From Acholeplasmataceae bacterium (lineage in GTDB: Bacteria > Bacillota_I > Bacilli_A > Acholeplasmatales > Acholeplasmataceae), in NCBI GenBank assembly GCA_021108415.1, contig JAIOQX010000003.1, forward strand, positions 124,001 through 188,000: a stretch of 64,000 nt of DNA, read 5' to 3'. A program made the translations under genes and the position numbers. Below the pieces are notes generated by a model, which saw nothing but the letters and a program-made list of their open reading frames with translations, was not told the origin of the DNA and did no database searches. This document shows positions 17,932 through 25,410 of the stretch, piece after piece; the stretch's first letter is position 1; every line of letters starts with the position of its first letter.

Positions 17932-19722
17932 ATGAAAAAAATTATACTATTAACTATTTCAGTTTTTGTATTTTTGGCAGCATCGTTTATAGAAAAACCA
18001 ATTTTACTTTCACAAGGTAAGATTTATATTGAAACACTACAACGTGGGGGAATATCAGTTCAAACGGCTTCGTTAGAAAATCTGTCAAATGAAATTCTTG
18101 AATCATCAACTATTTTAGCTATCGAACTTGTTACAGATTTTGACATGAACGTTAAACATAATAAGAATGAAACAGCTGAATATTTTGAAATATTGAATGA
18201 GTCTTTTGTATCTGAATATTTGGAAGGTTATTCATCATATTATGCAAGCCTATTTACACCATTTATATTTTTAGCATTTGATGAAGATTCTACAATTGAT
18301 GTATATAATTATGCTATAACTTTAGAATCACTTGAACAAATCAAAAAAATTAATATATATAATGAAATTATATATGAACCTCAAGAAGTTGAAGGACAAA
18401 TCTCACATCAATTATTTTTTGATGATATGGGAGGCGGTGGCGGAGGTACAAGTGAGCCTCGCATTCCTTATGATTTTTTTCCAAGTTATACATCTTACTC
18501 GGGAGATGGTGTAACAATTGGCATTATTGATGTCGGTACGATGGATGTTAATCATGCTAATTTTACAGGAAATCAACCGACCATTGTTTATGACAACTAT
18601 ACAGAAGGTACAATTCATCCAACCGTAGTAGCTTCTGTGCTTGGTGGACAACATGGTATTGCTCCGGATGCAAATCTTGTTTACTCTGACCTGAAATCAA
18701 ATGGTAAAACGCAACAAGCGATTATAGAAGAAATCGTAAGTATGTCTGATATTGTGAATATGAGTGTAACTATTGGCGATGAATTTTCAGATGGTGCAGT
18801 TGATACGGTTTATGAAGCTTTCTTTAATGATCTTGTTATTAACTCTGGTGTAACAATTATTGCTTCCACTGGTAACCGTGCAGATGTATATGAAGGGAAA
18901 TATATCGGCATGCCTGCACTTGCAGCAAACGTTATTGCCGTAGGTTCAATTGATGACGAATTTAAACCAGCTTTTGACAGTAATTTTGAAAATGCAAACA
19001 ATATTACAAATAAACCTAATATTGTAGCAGTTGGTGAGGAAAGATCTGTGACTGGACTAGGTGTTTTTAGAGGGACCAGTCTGGCTGCGCCAGCGGTAGC
19101 AGGTGCATTAGCACTTAAGTTTGAAAAAGAGGGTTCTTTAAATGTCCAACAAGTTCTAACCATGCTATCCGTTACTGCTAATGATGATGTTATCAATAAA
19201 GCAGATGAAACATTAGATATGGGAACATATGATCCAAGTTATGATATGTTTTTTGATGCAGAAGATCGTGTTGTAACAAACCATATCAAAGATAATGGTT
19301 ATCGTGAAAGAACTGGTGCAGGAGCACTTGATATTTCAGAATTATTATCTTTTAACGTAAATAATTTCTATGAAGATGCCATCATTATATCCTCTACTAA
19401 TTATATTGAGTTAGGCAGTTTTTATGCATCATCAAGTGATAATTTCAGAGTTTCTGTAGCATGGCTACAGAAAACACATGATATATGGATTTGGGATTGG
19501 TTTAATTCTAGATTTATTCCAGAGTTATCACCATTATCAGATTTTGATCTATCAGTTTGGGGACCAACAGGCAATTTAGTGTTGCATAAATTTTGTGGTA
19601 ATAATAACGCGGAAATGTCTACGTTTATAGCAATTTCATCAGGCTATTATACAGTTAAAATCAAACCATACTCCAATTATTCAAGTACGCAATATATTGA
19701 TTTTGCTTATTTAGAGGTGTAA
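17932..19722 (+). CDS. Secreted S8 subtilisin-like serine protease
   Basis: 596 residues from ATG 17932, chosen because GGGGAGGAA lies 5 bases upstream and the product then opens with a signal peptide (MKKIILLTISVFVFLAASFI). A prodomain-like region covers about 25-185 and includes a Gly-rich hinge (MGGGGGGTSEPR). The catalytic triad is in order: Asp200 in IGIIDVG, His229 in GTIHPTVVASV, Ser383 in RGTSLAAPAVAG, with the oxyanion Asn315 in ASTGN. The His box departs from the usual HGTHVAG. The last 130 residues look like a beta-rich C-terminal domain. It should work outside the cell. A small membrane protein gene follows after 3 bases. Confidence 0.9.
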   Translation: MKKIILLTISVFVFLAASFIEKPILLSQGKIYIETLQRGGISVQTASLENLSNEILESSTILAIELVTDFDMNVKHNKNETAEYFEILNESFVSEYLEGYSSYYASLFTPFIFLAFDEDSTIDVYNYAITLESLEQIKKINIYNEIIYEPQEVEGQISHQLFFDDMGGGGGGTSEPRIPYDFFPSYTSYSGDGVTIGIIDVGTMDVNHANFTGNQPTIVYDNYTEGTIHPTVVASVLGGQHGIAPDANLVYSDLKSNGKTQQAIIEEIVSMSDIVNMSVTIGDEFSDGAVDTVYEAFFNDLVINSGVTIIASTGNRADVYEGKYIGMPALAANVIAVGSIDDEFKPAFDSNFENANNITNKPNIVAVGEERSVTGLGVFRGTSLAAPAVAGALALKFEKEGSLNVQQVLTMLSVTANDDVINKADETLDMGTYDPSYDMFFDAEDRVVTNHIKDNGYRERTGAGALDISELLSFNVNNFYEDAIIISSTNYIELGSFYASSSDNFRVSVAWLQKTHDIWIWDWFNSRFIPELSPLSDFDLSVWGPTGNLVLHKFCGNNNAEMSTFIAISSGYYTVKIKPYSNYSSTQYIDFAYLEV

Positions 19723-19725
19723 ATA

Positions 19726-20019
19726 ATGAAACAAAAAAAAAAACTATATTTTATTATGAGTGGAGTATTGATTTTGCTAGTTATTTGGTCTATTTTTTTC
19801 ACAGTTGATTATCAACATATCCAACGATTAGAAGACCCAGTTTTCAGTTATAAACAAAGTGAAATTAGCAATTTTGAGTATTTTACAGGTTTGTTTTATA
19901 TTATAGAAAAAGAAACTCATCTTGATGTTACACCCTCGTATTGGCAAGAAGGACAAGCTTTACCTGATGAAGATGAAATTGTTGTTTACAAAATTTATCC
20001 ATGGTTTTGGCCATTTTAA
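19726..20019 (+). CDS. Small single-pass membrane protein, unknown
   Basis: 97 residues that I do not recognise. One hydrophobic segment near the N-terminus (about 7-27) follows a lysine-rich start (MKQKKKLYF); the remaining 70 residues are predicted outside, acidic and aromatic-rich, ending KIYPWFWPF. It begins 3 bases after the subtilase stop and takes its ribosome site (AGAGGTG) from the end of that gene, so it is surely cotranslated with it. A role as partner, anchor or inhibitor of the protease is inference from position only. Confidence 0.7.
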   Translation: MKQKKKLYFIMSGVLILLVIWSIFFTVDYQHIQRLEDPVFSYKQSEISNFEYFTGLFYIIEKETHLDVTPSYWQEGQALPDEDEIVVYKIYPWFWPF

Positions 20020-20104
20020 AAAAAAATTATAAAAAAAAGATTATCATAATTTGAATCATCATGTTTGTAGTAAGCATAATCTCCATAGTTCTACATATTG
20101 TGTT

Positions 20105-20131
20105 CTTTATCCATTACGAGAATGGATAAAG
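20105..20131. other. Perfect 11-bp stem-loop in a long gap
   Basis: CTTTATCCATT and AATGGATAAAG flank a 5-base loop (ACGAG). No T run follows, so it is not an ordinary terminator on this strand. It sits in the 430-base gap after the small membrane protein; the rest of the gap before the repeat at 20221 is AT-rich with no gene visible. Confidence 0.5.
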
Positions 20132-20220
20132 TGTATAAGAGGCTTCACTATATTGAAAATAGATTTATTTTTCTTGAATTTTGAATGCTTATGAATTTAA
20201 GATAATTGATGTGAAACGCA

Positions 20221-20372
20221 CAAATATAGTGTCAAGAGATAATTAACTTTTTATGATGATCGTGCTATAAGCTTTAAGCTTCTAGTGCAAAAACAGTAAA
20301 CATGGTATAACTCCAGAGTGAAACACGCTATATTTTTAGTAAAAATCATGATAAACACCGTAATGACAACAC
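20221..20372 (+). repeat. Island repeat R2, copy A
   Basis: About 150 bp. The 3' 70 bases (from GGTATAACTCCAGAGTG at about 20303 to GACAACACA at 20372) are almost the same as in copies at 24127-24279 and 25411-25562. The 5' part is weaker, with GTCAAGAG and GTGCTATAAGC kept. It lies 80 bases upstream of a small membrane protein gene. Read on the minus strand it begins TGTGTTGTCATTACGG, like a transposon tip; no long inverted repeat was found. Confidence 0.85.
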
Positions 20373-20451
20373 AGTTTAAAATAATCAGTTAATTTATTTA
20401 TTAAGTAGCTTTTTATTCTATTCTAAATTATACATAAAGGGGTTGATTATA

Positions 20452-20838
20452 TTGATACCAATTGAAATTACATATACATTTGCATTTTTATTTTATTTTT
20501 CAAGTTTAGCAATCCATATTTTGATTCTGAATAAAAAGATATCATATCAGTTAGTTAATGGTGGTAGAAGTAAAGATTTTATAGAACAACAAAAGCAATC
20601 TAAGGCAAGCATTTTTATATTGATAGTTTTAATGATGTATGTACTTTATACTGCAGTATCTCCAACTTTTAGATTATCTCTAGTGTATTTAGTGTTATCT
20701 TTTGTATTAGTGTTGTTTTGGTTGTTAGGAACAATTATGCAAATCATCGGAACTAAATTTGAAAAAAGAGTTGTATTTTGGATAAACCTAGTGGGTTTAT
20801 TATCTCATATATTATTAATGTTGTCCTATTTTAAATAG
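20452..20838 (+). CDS. Small polytopic membrane protein, unknown
   Basis: 128 residues from a TTG start at 20452, 9 bases after AAAGGGG; a TTG at 20443 touches that site and is less likely. Four hydrophobic segments are visible (about 4-26, 48-64, 70-90, 102-124) with a short basic/Gln loop (NGGRSKDFIEQQKQSK) after the first. I recognise no family. It follows repeat R2 copy A and precedes a terminator, as a single-gene module within the island. Confidence 0.65.
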   Translation: MIPIEITYTFAFLFYFSSLAIHILILNKKISYQLVNGGRSKDFIEQQKQSKASIFILIVLMMYVLYTAVSPTFRLSLVYLVLSFVLVLFWLLGTIMQIIGTKFEKRVVFWINLVGLLSHILLMLSYFK

Positions 20839-20931
20839 ACAAAACTACTATTAGTTTGGTGTTTTACTGATTGATTCCATTTGAATTACATCTAGTCAAT
20901 ATTGTTTTTTTCTATGTATCTATCATCATTT

Positions 20932-20956
20932 AAGTTACACTTTGTAACTTTTTTTA
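20932..20956 (+). terminator. Terminator after the small membrane gene
   Basis: AAGTTACA and TGTAACTT arms with a 3-base loop, then a T run. It lies between the membrane gene and the convergent transposase remnant. Confidence 0.7.
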
Positions 20957-20967
20957 TAAAAAGTGCT

Positions 20968-21650
20968 TTAAATAATCTTTCTTTTCTTAAATAATCCTTC
21001 TTTAAAATTAGGAGTAATCATACCAATGCCTTGATGCAGTCGTATTTTATTGTAATAATTAATATATTCAATGACGAGCGATTTATAATTTTGAATTGTA
21101 GAAAATGGGTATTTAGGATAAACTGCTTCTCTTTTGAAATGTGAAAAAAATGATTCCGCTACATCATTATCATATGGATACCCAACAGCACTATATGATA
21201 GTAGAACATCATTTTTTTGCAGATATGAGCGAAAATTTTGGATGTATATTGTACACCACGATCACTATGAAACATTAAAGGATGTGTGCCTCTATAGATG
21301 CTAGCAATTCTATATGTGTTTAATGTAAGCCTAGTATTATTGATTTTTGAAATATCATGTGCAATGATTTTTCTTGAAAAAAGATCAATTATTACGCACA
21401 AATATACTGCTTCGTAGTTTATTTTTATTTCTGTGATATCACTAACCCAAACTCGATTTGGTATAGTTTGGTTAAAGTCTTGCTTTAATAGATTTTTATA
21501 TTTTATAGAGGTTCTAGGTCGTTTATATTTTTTCATATATTTGTTCTTGTTAAATTGAATGCCAAGCTCGTGCATTAAAAGTCTGATTTTTTTCTCACTA
21601 ACGGTCATTTGCTGATTAGAGAGGAGAACTTTAATCTTAGATGCAGTGAA
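20968..21650 (-). pseudogene. Broken IS3-family (IS150-type) transposase OrfB
   Basis: The minus strand encodes most of an OrfB: SEKKIRLLMHELG, then the DDE residues in VWVSDITEI, FHSDRGVQYTS and, in another frame, VAESFFSHFKREAVYP, ending with the family tail YYNKIRLHQGIGM. The frame changes near 21231-21240 in an AAAATTTT run (YTSKI continues as FRSYLQKNDV in the -1 frame). The first 80 or so residues of OrfB and all of OrfA are missing upstream of about 21650. It cannot be active. It lies inside the right edge of the tRNA-Ser island. Confidence 0.85.
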
Positions 21651-21788
21651 AAACACGGTCAAATTAGTGGACAAAAAAATATAGAATATTAGAATCAAGA
21701 AAATTTAGGAAATGAATGTGTTATAATATAGAAAAGAAATTAAAAATATAGGTGGGGAAAAATAGAATAATTTAACATTATATTAGAA

Positions 21789-21857
21789 TTCAAATCCCCT
21801 TTCCTCCACCATTAGTAGAGCATTGGTCTGATACGATTAAGTATTAGGCCTTTTTTG
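21789..21857 (+). repeat. Degraded tRNA-Ser 3' end and terminator (att-like)
   Basis: Bases 21789-21811 match the last 23 bases of tRNA-Ser (15756-15778) at 20 positions, including the T-arm TTCAAATCCC and the final CCA. The match continues weakly through the next 45 bases, which again form a hairpin-like AGCATTGGTCTGAT...GGCC followed by a T run, as after the intact tRNA. This is the expected trace of integration into the tRNA 3' end. Confidence 0.8.
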
Positions 21858-21954
21858 TACTAATAATATAAATGTCAATATAGTATTGCTAAAAAACTAA
21901 TTTTAGTGTATTATAATGTTAGAAAGTAGGAAAGTAAGAAAAGGAGATAATTTT

Positions 21955-22254
21955 ATGGTTATAGAATTAAGAAAGAAGTCGCAAGTTACTATACCTAAGG
22001 GAATTGTTGATCAATTAAATTTACAAGAGGGGGATCATCTTGAAATATCAGTCAAAAATGGAACAGTCATATTAACTCCGGTTGCAATATACTCTAAGTC
22101 ATATATTCGAAAACTTGAAGATACTGTCATGAGAATTAATGAAGATTCAAGTAAGTATAATGTTGGTCCTTTTAAAACAGTAGAAGATGCAATTGATTAT
22201 TTAGAAGGATCTGATGAAGATGATGACCTTACAGATAAAGATACTAAACAATGA
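21955..22254 (+). CDS. AbrB/SpoVT-type antitoxin
   Basis: 99 residues from ATG 21955, chosen because AAAAGGAGATAA precedes it; an upstream ATG at 21916 has no site. The swapped-hairpin AbrB domain is clear: VIELRKKSQVTIPKGIVDQL followed by EGDHLEISVKNGTVILTPV. A helical acidic tail ends DDDLTDKDTKQ and would bind the toxin. The stop overlaps the next gene by 4 bases (ATGA), as usual for a type II toxin-antitoxin pair. Such antitoxins also repress their own promoter. Confidence 0.87.
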   Translation: MVIELRKKSQVTIPKGIVDQLNLQEGDHLEISVKNGTVILTPVAIYSKSYIRKLEDTVMRINEDSSKYNVGPFKTVEDAIDYLEGSDEDDDLTDKDTKQ

Positions 22255-22517
22255 AATATGAAATTCTTTTTTCAAGTAAATTTAAGAAATCTTTTTCTAA
22301 GCTAGAAGTGAATGAAAAAAAAGTATTCTACAAGAAACTCTCTTTGTTTATAAATAATCACCGGCATCCTAGCTTAAGAACGAAAAAGATAAAAGGTAGT
22401 GAGATTTTGTTTGAATCTAGCATTAATATGTCTATTAGAGTTATTTGGACATACAAGAATGCCTATTTAATCTTGATGCTTGATATTGGTCATCATGACA
22501 TACTAAAAAGAATGTAG
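22251..22517 (+). CDS. RelE/YafQ-type toxin (putative mRNA interferase)
   Basis: 88 residues. The start MKYEILFSSKFKKSFSKL and the end LDIGHHDILKRM fit the RelE/ParE superfamily, closest in pattern to YafQ, where the late His residues matter for RNA cleavage. A basic strand (KKIKGSEILFESSINMSIRVIW) lies between. Toxins of this fold cut mRNA at the ribosome. It overlaps the AbrB-type antitoxin gene by 4 bases. ParE-like gyrase poisoning is an alternative, though less likely with an AbrB-type partner. Confidence 0.82.
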   Translation: MKYEILFSSKFKKSFSKLEVNEKKVFYKKLSLFINNHRHPSLRTKKIKGSEILFESSINMSIRVIWTYKNAYLILMLDIGHHDILKRM

Positions 22518-22570
22518 CTTCTGCCTATGAATTTAAATTCCTAAAAAATAAATATAATTCAGGAGGAAAT

Positions 22571-23068
22571 ATGGGAAAGACAGAATATTTGAAAAGCGGT
22601 ATAAAAGAGATATTGGAAGAAAGATACTTTAAAGATACAATATTATTAATTGCAACTGCTGCCAATAATGTGCCATCAGTGAGAAGTGTAGATAGTTTTT
22701 ATTATGATGGATCATTTTGGATAGTTACAGATAGAAGGTGTAATTATGTTAAAGAAATCCAGGAAAACAAGAATGTAATGATTTCTGATGGTGGACATAA
22801 TCGTTTTTGGTGTAATGCTGAAATTACAGGACACCCATTAGATAATACTAATCAGTCTATACGAGTTATCTATCAAGAAGTTTTCAAAAGTTGGTATAAA
22901 GAAGTAAATAACGAAGAGCTAAAGAGTGTTTGTTATATACAAGTAAAGCCTTACAAGGGTTATATACATAAAGACAAGATCGGGTATAAGTTTAACATCA
23001 GTGATGATATAGTTTATATTGGTAAAGTGACACATCACATTGATGTCAAATTAGAACCCTTTTGGTAA
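22571..23068 (+). CDS. Pyridoxamine 5'-phosphate oxidase-like flavin-fold protein
   Basis: 165 residues with CAGGAGGAAAT just before the ATG. The split-barrel pattern is visible: DTILLIATAANNVPSVRSVDS, then DGSFWIVTDRRCNYVKEIQENKNVMISD, typical of general stress or pyridoxamine oxidase-like proteins that bind FMN or F420. Substrate unknown. It is the first of two such genes within 1 kb of each other in the accessory region. It lies 53 bases after the toxin gene. Confidence 0.78.
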   Translation: MGKTEYLKSGIKEILEERYFKDTILLIATAANNVPSVRSVDSFYYDGSFWIVTDRRCNYVKEIQENKNVMISDGGHNRFWCNAEITGHPLDNTNQSIRVIYQEVFKSWYKEVNNEELKSVCYIQVKPYKGYIHKDKIGYKFNISDDIVYIGKVTHHIDVKLEPFW

Positions 23069-23230
23069 GATAATATTATAGATATTTATCAGTTTAATGG
23101 AATAGTCAAACACTTGTATTTACATAGTGATGGGTTTACCTCGAACAATAAATAGATAGAGAACAGTCTATTTCGATGAAAAAAATGCTGTTAAAAATAA
23201 CAAAAAAACCTCTAAACTAAAAGACAATTT

Positions 23231-23307
23231 AGGGGTGCGTAAAAACAAACAAGGGTGCGCGTTATTCAACAAGGATGCGTAATTGTATTAAAATGGGTCA
23301 TACAACA
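23231..23307 (-). repeat. IS21-like terminal end, copy 2
   Basis: On the minus strand it starts TGTTGTATGACCCATTTTAA, continues with ATACAATTACGCATCC and then repeats the TTACGCACCC-like unit. On the plus strand TGCG occurs at 23236, 23256 and 23276, exactly 20 bases apart. TG at the tip and periodic subterminal repeats are typical of IS21-family ends. No transposase gene is present. Its tip directly abuts a piece of repeat R2. Confidence 0.75.
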
Positions 23308-23354
23308 CACTATATTTTTAGTGAAAATCATGATAAACAACGTAATGACAAGAC
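23306..23354 (+). repeat. Island repeat R2, truncated copy D
   Basis: Only the last 48 or so bases of R2 remain (CACTATATTTTTAGTGAAAA to GTAATGACA). The upstream part of the repeat is replaced by the tip of the IS21-like end, so this is an insertion junction. It lies upstream of a flavin-fold gene, like the other R2 copies lie upstream of single genes. Confidence 0.8.
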
Positions 23355-23448
23355 AATTTTTATACTCAAAGGGGCATGTGTCTAAGAAATTGTGATTGAG
23401 AAACTTATTCTTTGTAGATATTTTCATATAAAATGTGGAGGAACTAGC

Positions 23449-23919
23449 ATGGAATTAAAAGCAAGTGAGATTCAAAAACAACGAATTAAGGAAATAGAGA
23501 CAAGAGCGAATGAATTAGTAGATAGTTCCATTATAATGTTTGTCACATCTATTAATGAAAAAGGGTACCCTAGAACTTGCTGTGTTAATAAACTACATAG
23601 CAAAGGTTTTCGAGATATTTATTTCGTTACTTCCAAAAGAAGTGAAAAACAGGGCAAAGCTAAACATTTTGAAACAAACACAAAATCAAGTATATGCTTC
23701 AGACATGAAGGTGATTCTTTGACTATGGTTGGTGATGTTGAACTCATTATTAATAAAACGGAAATGCAAGTATTATGGAATGAAAATGACAAAGCTTTCT
23801 TTCCGAAAGGAATTGATGATCCGAAAATAAGATTTTTTCATTTTCATACTTTAGAAGCAACTTTTTGGATTAATCAAAAATTCAGAACTGTAAAATATGG
23901 CAAGTCAACAATAACATAG
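23449..23919 (+). CDS. Pyridoxamine 5'-phosphate oxidase-like flavin-fold protein
   Basis: 156 residues from ATG 23449, which has TGTGGAGGAAC upstream; an in-frame GTG/ATG further 5' has none. Pattern: SSIIMFVTSINEKGYPRTCC, then FRDIYFVTSKRSEKQGKAKH, as in general stress protein 26-type split barrels. It probably binds a flavin and handles a small redox substrate that cannot be named from sequence. It is flanked by repeat R2 copies D and B and so forms its own cassette-like unit. Confidence 0.78.
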   Translation: MELKASEIQKQRIKEIETRANELVDSSIIMFVTSINEKGYPRTCCVNKLHSKGFRDIYFVTSKRSEKQGKAKHFETNTKSSICFRHEGDSLTMVGDVELIINKTEMQVLWNENDKAFFPKGIDDPKIRFFHFHTLEATFWINQKFRTVKYGKSTIT

Positions 23920-23928
23920 AAGTAATTG

Positions 23929-24063
23929 GTGTCATATACTATAAAAGTTGTAGTTCAAAAACATACTATCACTTCATTTGCTTATGATTATAACTGGTGG
24001 GGAATAGCACACACTAGAGAAGATGGAATTATGATTGTACCTATTGATTTTTTAAGAGATTAA
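23929..24063 (+). pseudogene. Possible gene remnant, 44 residues
   Basis: A short frame from GTG 23929 (or TTG 23926) to the stop at 24061 encodes a protein-like end: HTITSFAYDYNWWGIAHTRE, then DGIMIVPIDFLRD. The composition looks coding (paired aromatic residues, tidy end), but there is no ribosome site and no upstream half. It may be the 3' remnant of a gene lost when the repeat modules formed. The remaining gap to 24303 holds repeat R2 copy B. Confidence 0.35.
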
Positions 24064-24126
24064 GTCTAATTGCTTTTATGTCAATAAAGTAGACATGTTA
24101 AATGAGAATTTCTATTGGAAAGCCAA

Positions 24127-24279
24127 CAAATATCATGTCAAGAGCATACTGAAACTACATGTCGCTTGTGCATAAAGTTGTAAGCTTTTAGTTCAAAATT
24201 AGTAAAGGCGGTATAACTCCAGAGTGAAACACGCTATATTTTCAGTGAAAATCATGATAAACACAGTAATGACAACACA
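24127..24279 (+). repeat. Island repeat R2, copy B
   Basis: It runs from CAAATATCATGTCAAGAGC to GACAACACA. From GGTATAACTCCAGAGTG on, it differs from copies A and C at only a few bases. It ends 24 bases before the start codon of the next gene, so the gene's ribosome site is just outside the repeat. Confidence 0.85.
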
Positions 24280-24303
24280 CTTTTCAAAATAGGGAGCGAT
24301 TAT

Positions 24304-24726
24304 ATGAATTTTATACTTAATCGAGATGACTTTAGTATCATGTTTTGTGATATTGGTTTTTATGAGAAAGATATTAATATGGATGCACCTATTTCTGGAA
24401 CAATACGAGTATCTATAAAATCTGACAAATATGCTGCAAAGTCATATTTGGATCTATATCATAAAGACTTCATTAGATTTTTAAATGATATTGTTAATTT
24501 GTGGAAGTCTTTAAAAACAGGAAAAGCAATCATTAAAGAGCCTTATGGGTATGAGCAATTTGTTGAATTCATAAGTGGGAATGGAAAGTTTACAATTAAA
24601 GGTAAACTAGTTGATCAGGATTTTCAAAAGTTTAAAATCGAATTTGAAGAAGTAGTAGATCAGAGTGATATGAATGATTTTATTAAAGACATTGGAAAGT
24701 TTGATTTAGAAAACTATCTAAAATGA
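24304..24726 (+). CDS. Unknown protein, possibly WapI-like immunity protein
   Basis: 140 residues with GGGAG upstream of the ATG; soluble. The pattern of an N-terminal beta region (FSIMFCDIGF..., TIRVSIKSD), a helix holding FIRFLNDIVNLWKSL, the GYEQFVEF strand and a final KFTIKGKLVDQDFQKFKIEFE beta hairpin resembles WapI/DUF6228-type immunity proteins that guard against contact-dependent toxins. That match is from memory of the fold pattern and is tentative. No toxin lies next to it. It lies between R2 copy B and an IS21-like end. Confidence 0.6.
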   Translation: MNFILNRDDFSIMFCDIGFYEKDINMDAPISGTIRVSIKSDKYAAKSYLDLYHKDFIRFLNDIVNLWKSLKTGKAIIKEPYGYEQFVEFISGNGKFTIKGKLVDQDFQKFKIEFEEVVDQSDMNDFIKDIGKFDLENYLK

Positions 24727-24808
24727 TTTTTGCGTTTACATTAAATGTGGGGTTTTAGTACAATCAAGTTAGTAAGATTTTACCCCTATATTATGATCTG
24801 CATATATA

Positions 24809-24883
24809 GGGTGCGTAAATTTTGATAGCGGTGCGCAAAAATCACTAGGGGTGCGTAATTGTATTAAAATAAGTCGCACAACA
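24809..24883 (-). repeat. IS21-like terminal end, copy 3
   Basis: On the minus strand: TGTTGTGCGACTTATTTTAA, ATACAATTACGCACCCC, then two more units. TGCG on the plus strand is at 24812, 24832 and 24852, exactly 20 bases apart. The middle unit reads TGCGC as in copy 2. It is closely related to copy 2, with no adjacent transposase. Confidence 0.75.
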
Positions 24884-24929
24884 TATCTTAATTTCATGAG
24901 CTGTACCAATATTTAAAGGAGATGAATTT

Positions 24930-25373
24930 GTGAAAAATAAGAAAAATGTAGTGCTTTACTCATTATTAGCATTGATTATTATATTAACTTTGCTATTAGG
25001 GCTATTTACTGACTGGGAGCAATGGTATTACACTCCCTTTTTGATTATAGCAATTAGTATGTTCATTATCCGTTTAATATCAAATCAATTGAAGGAGTCT
25101 AACAAAATCCAAAATTATACATTTATATGGATATCACTTATCAATTTTGCAATATATTCCATTGCGTCTTTTTATCATTATTCAGGTGGAATAACTGGAA
25201 TTACAATTGTTTTACCGATTTTATTCTTTGTATGTTTGGTTTTCTCTTATCTTTATAATCGTATTGATAAGAAGTCATTTATAGTTTTTAGTGATATTTT
25301 TATTGTTGTAGTGTTCATATTTGCCATCCTCATGGTTATGGGTGGTATGGCACTTGCCGGTATGGGAGTTTGA
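24930..25373 (+). CDS. Small polytopic membrane protein, unknown
   Basis: 147 residues from GTG with AAAGGAGATG upstream. Four to five hydrophobic segments are seen (about 8-26, 33-50, 65-85, 92-110, 120-142), with little between them. The tail is Gly/Met-rich (MVMGGMALAGMGV). No family recognised. It stands alone between an IS21-like end and repeat R2 copy C, one more single-gene module in the accessory region. Confidence 0.65.
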   Translation: MKNKKNVVLYSLLALIIILTLLLGLFTDWEQWYYTPFLIIAISMFIIRLISNQLKESNKIQNYTFIWISLINFAIYSIASFYHYSGGITGITIVLPILFFVCLVFSYLYNRIDKKSFIVFSDIFIVVVFIFAILMVMGGMALAGMGV

Positions 25374-25410
25374 CAAAATCAAAAACGACACTACATTAAA
25401 AAGATGTATG

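Noticed and set aside
18810-19196. 128-codon minus-strand frame inside the subtilase
   Set aside because: Shadow of the catalytic domain codons; no promoter or ribosome site.
20968-21650. IS3-type transposase using programmed frameshifting
   Set aside because: IS3 elements shift between OrfA and OrfB. Here the break is inside the OrfB catalytic domain and OrfA is gone, so this is decay.
21784-21811. A second functional tRNA-Ser
   Set aside because: Only the T-arm and acceptor 3' strand remain; no D-arm, anticodon arm or matching 5' acceptor strand lies upstream.
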